Assembly (NCBI GenBank): GCA_009760885.1
Contig: CM019700.1
Location: 5,360,488-5,424,487 of the forward strand
Direction of reading: 5' to 3'
Origin: Achatina immaculata
Taxonomy: Eukaryota; Mollusca; Gastropoda; Stylommatophora; Achatinidae
DNA: 64,000 bases
This document shows positions 22,101 through 34,100 of this stretch, piece after piece. Each line of letters begins with the position of its first letter. Positions within the stretch are counted from its first letter, which is position 1. The position numbers and the translations under genes were made by a program. The notes under the pieces are model-generated. The model was not told the DNA's origin, did no database searches, and saw nothing but the letters and a program-made list of their open reading frames with translations.

Positions 22101-25100
22101 GTTGCTATTGTATTCTTTTCAAAGGGTTTCTAGGAATTTTGATTGCATTGTGTTGCCACTGTATTTCTTTCAAAGGGTTTCTAGGGATTTTGGTTCCATC
22201 TTGTTGCCTTTGTTTTCCTTTCAAAGGGTTTCTAGTGATTTTGGTTCCATCTTGTTGCCATTGTATTCCTTTCAAAGGGGTTCTAGTGATTTTGGTTCCA
22301 TCTTGTTGCCATTGTTTTCCTTTCAAAGGGTTTCTTTATTTTTAGGACCGGGTTTGCCTTCCCACTGTGATCATTCTTCATTCAGCCACAACTTTCTGTT
22401 CCCAGGGGAGCATCAGTGTGAGGTAGAATAGAATCCTGGTCAACTTTGGTTCACTGATCTTGATGCAAGCAGTCAGCTGTGGCTTGCTGACTACTGTCTT
22501 ATTTGGCCTGAATACTGCATCTTCACACTGTTATATGTTCTGAAAAGACTGTATTTCACACTCATTTTTATGTTTTGAAAAGACTCTATTTCACACTCAT
22601 TTTTATGTTCTGAAAAGACTCTATTTCACACTCATTTTTATGTTCTGAAAAGACTCTATTTCACACTCATTTTTATGCTCTGAAAAGACTCCATTAAACA
22701 CTCATTTTTATGTTTTGAAAAGACTGCATTTCACACTCATTTGTATATTCTGAAAGGGCTCCATTTCACACTCTGTGTTCTGAAAAGAGTCCATTTCACA
22801 CTCATTTGTTTGTTCTGAAAAGACTCCATTTCACACTCATTTGTTTGTTCTGAAAAGACTCCATTTCACACTCATTTGTTTGTTCTGAAAAGACTCCATT
22901 TCACACTCATTTGTTTGTTCTGAAAAGACTCCATTTCACACTCATTTGTTTGTTCTGAAAAGACTCCATTTCACACTCATTTGTTTGTTCTGAAAAGACT
23001 CCATTTCACACTCATTTGTATGTTCTGAAAAGACTCCATTTCACACTCATTTGTATGTTCTGAAAAGACTCCATTTCACACTCATTTGTATGTTCTGAAA
23101 AGACTCCATTTCACACTCATTTGTATGTTCTGAAAAGACTCCATTTCACACTCATTTGTATGTTCTGAAAAGACTCCATTTCACACTCTGTTATATGTTC
23201 TGAAAAGACTCCAGCACTATTTCTAGAACAATCACATGACAGACCAGACATCTAAAGAAAAGAAAGAAACAGAGAGAACAAGAACAAAGAACAGCTGTAA
23301 CTATGAAGAACACCATATATTATTATTACAAGTAGCTGTTGCAGACTTTTGAGAGGTGGAGAGAATCTTTTGCTGCTTTGTGAAATTCTACAAAGTGTAT
23401 TGGACATCAACTGCTTTGTCAATCAGTGCCAAAGGGCATGGATGGATGGGTTGAATAGTAAATTTGAAAAATATAAATGAAGTGGGAAAATGGTCCTCTT
23501 AGAGTACCAGAAGGATATCCAGAATGGAGCCTATCAGAGGTACATACTTGAGTTTATCTATTCGGAGAGGTACATACTTGAGTTTATCTACTCAGTGAGG
23601 TACATACTTGAGTTTATCTATTCGGAGAGGTACATACTTGAGTTTATCTACTCAGAGAGGTACATACTTGAGTTTATCTACTCAGTGAGGTACATACTTG
23701 AGTTTATCTATTCGGAGAGGTACATACTTGAGTTTATCTACTCAGAGAGGTACATACTTGAGTTTATCTACTCAGTGAGGTACATACTTGAGTTTATCTA
23801 CTCAGACAGGTACATACTTGAGTTTATCTACTCAGAGAGGTACATACTTGAGTTTATCTACTCAGTGAGGTACATACTTGAGTTTATCTACTCAGAGAGG
23901 TACATACTTGAGTTTATCTACTCAGTGAGGTACATACTTGAGTTTATCTACTCAGAGAGGTACATACTTGAGTTTATCTACTCAGTGAGGTACATACTTG
24001 AGTTTATCTACTCAGAGAGGTACATACTTGAGTTTATCTACTCAGAGAGGTACATACTTGAGTTTATCTACTCAGAGAGGTACATACTTGAGTTTATCTA
24101 CTCAGAGAGGTACATACTTGAGTTTATCTACTCAGAGAGGTACATACTTGAGTTTATCTACTCAGAGAGGTACATACTTGAGTTTATCTACTCAGAGAGG
24201 TACATACTTGAGTTTATCTACTCAGAGAGGTACATACTTGAGTTTATCTACTCAGAGAGGTACATACTTGAGTTTATCTACTCAGAGAGGTACATACTTG
24301 AGTTTATCTACTCAGAGAGGTACATACTTGAGTTTATCTACTCAGAGAGGTACATACTTGAGTTTATCTACTCAGAGAGGTACATACTTGAGTTTATCTA
24401 CTCAGTGAGGTACATACTTGAGTTTATCTACTCAGTGAGGTACATACTTGAGTTTATCTACTCAGAGAGGTACATACTTGAGTTTATCTACTCAGTGAGG
24501 TACATACTTGAGTTTATCTACTCAGTGAGGTACATACTTGAGTTTATCTACTTGGATGTTAAGAGCAACTTGAGTCACAAGAAAAACTCAACTTGAACTG
24601 AACTTCAAGATGAAGAATAGCAACTCGGACTTGCAGCTTCACATTTCTTAACTTTTTAACCTCCCATGAATCTGACACAGTGCATGTGCTCCGATGTCTT
24701 CATACAAGTAGTTCCTAGGAGGTTAAAAAAAAATGTAACAGCTTCTTCTTCTTCTTCTTCCTCTACTCATTCTTGTCAAATCATTCTCAGATTTTGACAT
24801 GTATGCTTCTAAAGTAATCGGTGGTCAGCTGGAGTTAGTGTATATCCCCGAATAACTTCTCTTGAAATGACATAAGTGTTGGCCACATCTGTCTTCCCTG
24901 CACCTCGTATGTTGGCCACATCTGTCTTCTCTGCATCTCGTATATTGGCCATGTCTGTCTTCCCTGCACCTCGTATATTGGCCACATCTGTCTTCCCTGC
25001 ACCTCGAATGGTGACCACATCTGTCTTCCCTGCACCTTGTATGTTGGCCACGTCTGTCTTCCCTGCACCTTGTATGTTGGGCACATCTGTCTTCCCTGCA

Positions 25101-28100
25101 CCTTGTATGTTGGGCACATCTGTCTTCCCTGCACCTCATATGTTGGCCACATCTGTCTTCCCTGCACCTTGTATGTTGGCCACATCTGGCTTCCCTGCAC
25201 CTCGTATGTTGGGCACTCCTGCAGAATATGTTCTCCCATCATCTTACCTATGCCACATTTTGGTTGGGCCAGTCTTGAGCTTGTTGAGAAGTAAAATAAC
25301 AGCAACACAAAGAAAATAGAAAATGATACAAAGGCATGGTAAATATGAATGTGCTGAAGAATTTTACATTTTTCAAGGAGAAGAATTTTAATTCATTTTT
25401 TTTTTTAACAGGATGGCAGCCTCGATGGTTTATTTTAGACAATGGTGTTTTGTCGTATTACAAATCCCAGGAGGATGTAAACAACGGCTGCAAGGGATCC
25501 ATCAAAATGGCAGTGTGTGATATAGTTGGTAAGTGTTTGCGTTACATCCATAAAACTATTTAATTATAGACAAAATTGTTTTGTTGTTTATTGCTCACTG
25601 AAGGTTGGTATTGTTTTTTTTTTTTTCATTCGATATAGATAATAAAACTGCTCAGCTTTCAGTGACATGGCATGGCCTGGTTGGCTGAGTGGTTAGATGC
25701 TCGGTCTACTAATCCAGTGGTACCGGGTTCAAGTCCCAACAGTGGGGATATTTTTTCTGGTACCAACGCACCAAAAATATTCAGGGATCCACCCAGCCTT
25801 TAAAAAATGAGTACCAGAGATATCTCTCTCTCTCTCCCTCTGAACCTTAAGTGCCCAGGGCACATGGGGCTTCCACAAGGGTTTTCCACAAATGCCTGTC
25901 CTTCGCCTTTTTTTCTGCTCTTGCCCAGGTGAGCCCTCTATTGCTCAACATCCTTTCTGTTGTTCTTCTCCATGTCTGTTTTGGTCTACCCTTACTTCTG
26001 TTCCCCTGTGGTGTCCATCTTAGTGCTATTTTTGGTAGTGAGTTGTCAGTCATTCGGAGCACATGTCCCAACCATCGCCAGCGTCTTTCCTCAATAATTG
26101 TTGTCAGTGGCTTCGTCTGCATTTCTGCCAATAAGATGTTATTTCTTATGGTGTTTGGCCAAAATATTTTCCTAATTCTTCGTAAACATTTAGTCTGGAA
26201 AGAATTCAACTTGTTTTCTATGGTTTTGGTGATTTTCCAGCATTCACTTCCATAGAGTAGTACACTTAGAACATTACTCTTAAATATCCTGATTTTCATA
26301 TTTGTGCTTAGTTTTTTTTATTTCCATATAGTCTGCAGCACTGCAAAAGCCTGGTTTGCTCTAGTAAGTCTGCTGTTGATGTCCTCTGTGCTGTCTCCAT
26401 TTTCTACTACTCTACTGCCAAGGTATACAAATTCGTTGACCTCCTCCACTAACTTGCTATCTACTCTGAGTACATTTCTGTTGTTCACATTTTGCTTCAT
26501 TAACTTTGTCTTTCCTACGTTGATCTTTAGTCCTATGTTGTTTGCATTCTGAGTTAGCTTGTTTATTTTATCTTGCTTATCTTTGTGACTGCTTGATAAC
26601 AGACAAATGTCGTCCGCAAAGTCAAGGTCCTCCAGCACTGTGTCAAGGGTCCATTGTAATCCTTTGCATGTGTCTGATGTTGCCTCCTTCATTAACCAGT
26701 CTACTGTCAAGATAAATAATGTTGGTGATAGTACACATCCCTGTTTCACTCCTGTTTGTACCCTAAAGCTGCTGGAGGTATGTTCTCCACAGATCACTTT
26801 GCACTGAAAACCCTCATATAGGGCTTTGATTACATTTACTATCTTATGGGGGAGGCCATGCCATCTTAGGATTTTCCACAGTGCATCTCTGTTGACACTG
26901 TCAAAGGCTTTCTCAAAATCTATGAACAATGCATATGTTGTGCTATGCCATTCATTTGCCTGTTCTAATATTTGTCTAAGTACAAATATGTGGTCTGTGC
27001 ATGATCTTCTTTTCCTAAATCCTGCTTGCTCTTTCCGAAGTTTTTCCTCAAGTGTTGGTACAATTCTGTTGATGATTATTCTGCAAAATACTTTACTGGT
27101 GAGTGGCAGTAGGGTAATGCCTCTCCAGTTCCCGCAATCTCTGAGGTCACCCTTCTTTGGTAGTTTTACTATAAGCCCAGTTTTCCACTCCTCTGGGGCT
27201 TTTTCTAGATCCCAGATTTGTTGTAATATCCGGCAAAGCTGTTTTGGTGTTTCTGTTTCTACTACTCTACTGCCAAGGTATACAAATTCGTTGACCTCCT
27301 CCACTAACTTGCTATCTACTCTGAGTACATTTCTGTTGTTCACATTTTGCTTCATTAACTTTGTCTTTCCTACGTTGATCTTTAGTCCTATGTTGTTTGC
27401 ATTCTGAGTTAGCTTGTTTATTTTATCTTGCTTATCTTTGTGACTGCTTGATAACAGACAAATGTCGTCCGCAAAGTCAAGGTCCTCCAGCACTGTGTCA
27501 AGGGTCCATTGTAATCCTTTGCATGTGTCTGATGTTGCCTCCTTCATTAACCAGTCTACTGTCAAGATAAATAATGTTGGTGATAGTACACATCCCTGTT
27601 TCACTCCTGTTTGTACCCTAAAGCTGCTGGAGGTATGTTCTCCACAGATCACTTTGCACTGAAAACCCTCATATAGGGCTTTGATTACATTTACTATCTT
27701 ATGGGGGAGGCCATGCCATCTTAGGATTTTCCACAGTGCATCTCTGTTGACACTGTCAAAGGCTTTCTCAAAATCTATGAACAATGCATATGTTGTGCTA
27801 TGCCATTCATTTGCCTGTTCTAATATTTGTCTAAGTACAAATATGTGGTCTGTGCATGATCTTCTTTTCCTAAATCCTGCTTGCTCTTTCCGAAGTTTTT
27901 CCTCAAGTGTTGGTACAATTCTGTTGATGATTATTCTGCAAAATACTTTACTGGTGAGTGGCAGTAGGGTAATGCCTCTCCAGTTCCCGCAATCTCTGAG
28001 GTCACCCTTCTTTGGTAGTTTTACTATAAGCCCAGTTTTCCACTCCTCTGGGGCTTTTTCTAGATCCCAGATTTGTTGTAATATCCGGCAAAGCTGTTTT

Positions 28101-31100
28101 GGTGTTTCTGTTTCTTCTGCTTTCAACATCTCAGCAGTCACTTCATCTTCACCTGGTGCCCTGTCTGATTTTAGCTTCTTTATCGGCTCCTTTACTTCAC
28201 TTATTGTTATTGGTCCTGTATTGATGTTTAGTTCCGTTTTTGCTTCAGGTATGTCTATTGTTTGTGCTGCTTGTGTTCTGTTTAGTAGGGTGTTAAAAAG
28301 GTTCAGGGATCCACCCAGCCTTTAAAAAATGGGTACCAGAGAAATCTGGGAAGGTAAATATGGCCTGGTATAATACTGACCCCCATTGTACTTTCATGTA
28401 CAAAAGGTCATGAAAATATGGACCTAACACCGTATCCCCAATATGCCTTAATAGCATGGAAATGGTGATTTTTACCTTTCATCTTATATCCTTCCTGTCC
28501 CGTTAATCGTCACATAGGTAGTTCGCCAATTTTTCCTGTTTTCGGTTTTCATCCTCATCAAGGGAATTTATGCCTATTAATTTGGCCTCTCGTAACATTA
28601 TCCTCATTAGAGTTTCACGTGATCTGCCTCTTTTTCTTTGGCCTGTTGTGTTCCACTTGATAGCTTGTTTTAGGATTCTCTGATCATTTCTTCTGATCAC
28701 GTAACCAGCATATGTCCATCTCCTTTTCCTGATCACCCATAAGGCTGGTTGTTGTTCAGTCACCTGTCTTATCTTTTACTTTACCTTCAGTGATATTGCA
28801 AGCAGAATTGTTTATTATCAGCAACAAATGGATCAAAATTGTTTATTTTTCAATGATGGAGCATTCAAAATTGTTTATTTTTCACTGATGAAGCAGTCAA
28901 AAATTGTTTATTTTTCAGTGACGGAGCCTTCAGAATTGTTTATTTTTTAATGATGGAACAGTCGAGAATTTTTTATTTTTCGGTGACAGAGTAATCAAAT
29001 TTGTTTATTTTAAAATTATTTTAGTGACAGAGCAGTTAGAATTGTTTATTTTTTATTTTTTTAGTGACAGAGCAGTTAGAATTGTTTATTTTTTAAATTA
29101 TTTTAGTGACAGAGCGGTTAGAATTGTTTATTTTTAAAATTATTTTAGTGACAGAGCGGTTAGAATTGTTTATTTTTTATTTTTTTAGTGACAGAGCAGT
29201 TAGAATTGTTTATTTTAAAAATTATTTTAGTGACAGAGCAGTTAGAATTGTTTATTTTTAAAATTATTTTAGTGACAGAGCAGTTAGAATTGTTTATTTT
29301 TAAAATTATTTTAGTGACAGAGCAGTTAGAATTGTTTATTTTTAAAATTATTTTAGTGACAGAGCAGTTAGAATTGTTTATTTTTAAAATTATTTTAGTG
29401 ACAAAGCGGTTAGAATTGTTTATTTTTAAAATTATTTTAGTGACAGAGCGGTTAGAATTGTTTATTTTTAAAATTATTTTAGTGACAGAGCGGTTAGAAT
29501 TGTTTATTTTTTATTTTTTTAATGACAGAGCAGTTAGAACTGTTTATTTTTAAAATTATTTTAGTGACAGAGCGGTTAGAATTGTTTATTTTTAAAATTA
29601 TTTTAGTGACAGAGCAGTTAGAATTTTTTATTTTTCAATTACTCAGAAAAATGTTCCCCCCCCCCCCCCCCCCCCCCCCCCAAAGACACAGCTCATGAGC
29701 ACAGTTTTACAGGGGGAATCATTCTACAACAATAGCAAGTGCTGTTGTGACCCCTTGTACCAGCGCCGTTCAGTCCATCAGGCCGTAGAGAAGGATATCT
29801 GACACACCCCAGCATTGAAAGAAAATGCAAAATATCTGTCTTCAGCACCAAGCATTAGTGAGTTGTACTGTATAAACAGCTCTTGATGAATGAAAAGGAG
29901 AATAGGATATCACATGGCGATCCACCCAGCAAGTAAAGGAGTTCACTTGAATCCACAGTGGGTTGGCACAGGATAAAATAGCAAAGGGGGAGCCATGTTA
30001 GCCTAGTGGATCCCCTGGGAACAACTATGTTAAGAGCACACTTATCTTAACATAGTCTTTGTGAGACAGGGAACATAGATCTGTTTGCTTAAAAACTCTG
30101 ACCTACTTCTGTAGCCCAGAAAACTTGTAGCAATCAACACTAACTGTAACTGTTATTTTTGTCAAATGTAATGTCTGGTTGGTGGACAAATGGGGAGATG
30201 GAGATCACTGGCAGGGATGAGGAAAATCTGGTGTGAAATCTGTGAATCTAGGGTGTGACAAGCTTGTGGGTCTTTACAACAATGGCTATCAGAATGATGT
30301 AAACAAAACAGAGCCAGCAGACTATAGGTGGTGAGGAATGGATATCATTGAGGCACTCATCGGATTTCTCATCCGGATTTCTCATCCCAAAGTCGGAGTG
30401 TCTCTGTGGGACTGTCTCAAAGCCATCTGGCCAGCCAGCATTGCATGCTGGATTTGATGTGGAGAAGGGACTTAAGTGCAGCCGCCAGAGGCAGGAAAAC
30501 AAAGTTTTGGCCAGGCCTACACCACTGTCTTTATGGCAGTCCAAGCAAGACCACAGTCTGGCCTAGCAAGGAAAGGTGCCGAAGTTGGAGGTACCCATCC
30601 AAAAGGCGCATTGCAAAAATCAGGGTACCATGCATCATTGCCAGTATGCATACGAAGAAGAAGCCCAGTGGGTTAGTCACTCACTCACTGACTAGGTGAC
30701 CCAGTTTTGATTTCCACTCATCATAGTGGTGGTCCGGCCTAGGCTTGCAACAAACTTCCAGGGTTCAGCCAGCCTCAAGAAAAAAATGGGTATCAGGGTT
30801 AATGCTCTTGGAAGGAAGAGGAATGATGTCGCTGGGTGCGGAGTTGGTGCTGATGGCAACACTAGTCGGCAGTTTCTGGTCAACTGTTGACTAGGCAGCA
30901 GAACATTTACGGTTTAACGACTGTGTGCAATGAGACTGGTTCACAGCTCATGCCTTTAAAACAGCAAGTGATAATCATTCAGACGTTACATTTCCTATGC
31001 TTTTTCTCTCTCCAGTTCACCCTACAGACATGACCCGACTAGATCTGATCATTCCTGGGGAGCAGCACTACTACGTTAAAGCTGGCACCCCACAGGACAG

Positions 31101-34100
31101 GCAGTCGTGGCTGATAGCTCTGGGCAGTTCCAAGGCATCCTTCAGCGAAACCAGTGCAGCGAAGAAGGATGCCGGTACAGTCTGTGTGCACAACTCTGTA
31201 TATCTTCTATTTCGATTCATTTTTTTTTTTAGGAATAAAATTTGTGAAGAAAGCTTGTCTTATAAACTGGAATATTATAAAGAAAGCTAGATTTGTAATA
31301 CAAAATTGTATTGTTATATGGACACGAAGCAGGGACAGTAACCAAGAGCACTCAAAATCTGTGGGAAGCAGCGGAGTTGTGGTTCCTAAGAAGAGTGATG
31401 AGAATACAATGGACAGTCAAGAAAAAAAATGAAGAGGTTCTAAGTGAGGCTGGGCAAAAGAGGAAAATTATGGCAAAGTTCAGAACACGACAGTCCAGAT
31501 TTGTAGGATATATTTTGAGAAGGGGCAGACTGGAACACCTAGTGACAGCAGGAAAAATGGAGGGACAAAAGGACAGAGGAAGACAGAAACAAGATGATGC
31601 ATGGTCCAACACACATCTTATAGAGGGCGCAAAGGACAGATGGTTGTGGAAATCAGTGATGACCAACACCTGATTGCCATGGACCAGAGAGAGAGAAATC
31701 AGAGTTTTGTGAAGAAAGTTAAACTTATAAATCATAATTTTGTTTAAAAAAACAAACTAGATTTACATATCAGAATTTTGCAGTGAAGCATAGATTCAGA
31801 AGATTGGATTTACCTTTGTAGTGATAAAAGACACTAATGCGACTTTTTTTTTCTAACTTTCATCATCTTTTTTTTTCAGGCAGACAATAAGAAAGGGAGA
31901 ACATAGATATTGTTAGGGAAAATATAATTTTTCAAGTGTTCAAATTTTCCTGTTCGAGGAGTTTTTTTTCTGTGTTCCCAAATTGTGGAATAGCTTTATT
32001 TTACTTAATTTACATGCTAAAAATCACATTTGTAAGTCATAATACTAGATTTAAAAATTTAGTTGTAATTTTTATCAAGTGTCTAACATGTCACATCACC
32101 ACCAGTATAAGAACTGTGAGATGCATCATCCAATCCACAATAACTGCAGTCACTAGTAGATGCACTATAGGATCTGTAACACCTACAGAAGAGTCCTGCA
32201 CACACACCTGCCACAATATGATCCTGGTATTTCAGCAGATTTAAAGCTACTTCAAGCAATTCTCAGTTTTCAGAATATAAGCAGGAGTATAAAATAAGAT
32301 TTTAAAGGGCATGCATCTTTCCCATCACAACATATGCCTGTGAGACCTGGACACTTAACAAAACAGCTGAGAAACACATAAATGCCATTGAATGTAAATG
32401 CTACAGAAGAGTTCTTCAAATATCATGGACACAAAAATAGAACAAATATATCCATACTACAGGAACTTAATATTGAAGAAGGCTGACTAGTAAAGAGGAT
32501 TAAAGAGAGAAAACTTAAATATTTTGGACACATTAAATGTCATGATAATTTAGAGAGGACCGTCTTGGAAGGGCACATAATAGGAAAAAGAAAGAAGACC
32601 ACGGTGAAAATGGGTGCAAGACGTCATTGATAATCTGCAAATGGACGCATCAGCAGCAGGGCATCTTGCTTACAACTGAGAGGCTTACATGAGTGCTGTT
32701 TGGGAGGCAAAGTTCTGCAAAGGACATGCTGCAAATGACTGACTGACTGAAGCATGGCATACTGCATCATCAAACACACGGGGAAAATAAAGAAGGTCAT
32801 GCATCTTTATGCAAGAGTCGCAAAAGAGGAAACTGCAGTACTTTGCCCTAGTGTGCAGAACAGCGGAAGATGCCCAGAAACAGCTGCTACCATCAGACAT
32901 GGTCATTACCAAAACATAGAAGTAAAGAGCAATTACTGCAACAGATTTTGAGTTATTTGCTTATTAGTTGTCATGCCATTAAAAATAGTTTTGGCATCAT
33001 TGGCTACCTATGCTTCATTTTATACAGTCCTTGTATTGCCAATCAGATTGGATGCCTTTCTTTTCCGGCACCACTTTGTCATTTCGTTTAGATATCTTTC
33101 TTCCATGTTCCTCTTTTCCATCATAAATTAAATCTGGGGACTTAAACATTCAAAAGTTTGTCTAATGTATTTCAATTTGAGTAGTAGTTTTTATTTATAG
33201 AGAATCTTTTATATATATATATATATCTCTGAACCTTAAGTGCCCAGGGCACATGGGGCTTCCGCAGGGGTTTTCCACAAATGCCTGTCCTTCGCCTTTT
33301 TTTCTGCTCTTGCCCAGGTGAGCCCTCTATTGCTCAACATCCTTTCTGTTGTTCTTCTCCATGTCTGTTTTGGTCTACCCTTACTTCTGTTCCCCTGTGG
33401 TGTCCATCTTAGTGCTATTTTTGGTAGTGAGTTGTCAGTCATTCGGAGCACATGTCCCAACCATCGCCAGCGTCTTTCCTCAATAATTGTTGTCAGTGGT
33501 TTCATCTGCATTTCTGCTAATAAGATGTTATATATATATATATATATATATATACACGTGATCATCATTCGTTGTTGCTATCATTTACCATCCCCAGATG
33601 CAATGCCAGATCTGGTGAGGACCAAAAAGTCAGAACTCAGACTGTACTGTGATTTACTCATGCAGCAGGTTCATTCCATAAAGCAGATTATGTCAATATC
33701 TGATGGAAAAGTTGATGTTGAGGTAGTTACCATTTTGTTTTGTGTACACTCAGAATGTTGGTGGGGGTTTCCATGGTAACACAGCCAGGGGTTTGTTTTT
33801 TTTTTTCCACTGTCATCTCATTTACCAGGTACTTGTGCTGACTCCCCATCTTCTTTCCTATCCCTTGCAAAAGATCTGCCTGGCCTGGGAGTATGTGGCA
33901 AGGCACCAACAAGAAAAGAAAGCTAATGTTTACTGAGAGTTCACATACTCCAAGTGGTAACATGAACACTTAACAAATCACCAGAAAACAAAGTAACAGC
34001 ATTTGAAAGTATATGTTGTAGAAGGGCACTTAGAATATAATGGATAGAGAGAAATGAAAACAAGATATTGAAAGGATTAGGTGTCACAGAAAACTGGCTC

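Noticed and set aside
18437..24552. CRISPR array
   Set aside because: Units are contiguous without unique spacers, no cas genes are near, and the DNA is eukaryotic with introns.
25672..25746. Functional tRNA gene
   Set aside because: A and B boxes are present, but the acceptor ends do not pair convincingly and the sequence continues into a repeated SINE body.
26318..28141. Host gene encoding a 607-residue protein
   Set aside because: It is a LINE reverse transcriptase with an internal 855-bp duplication, truncated and flanked by target duplications.
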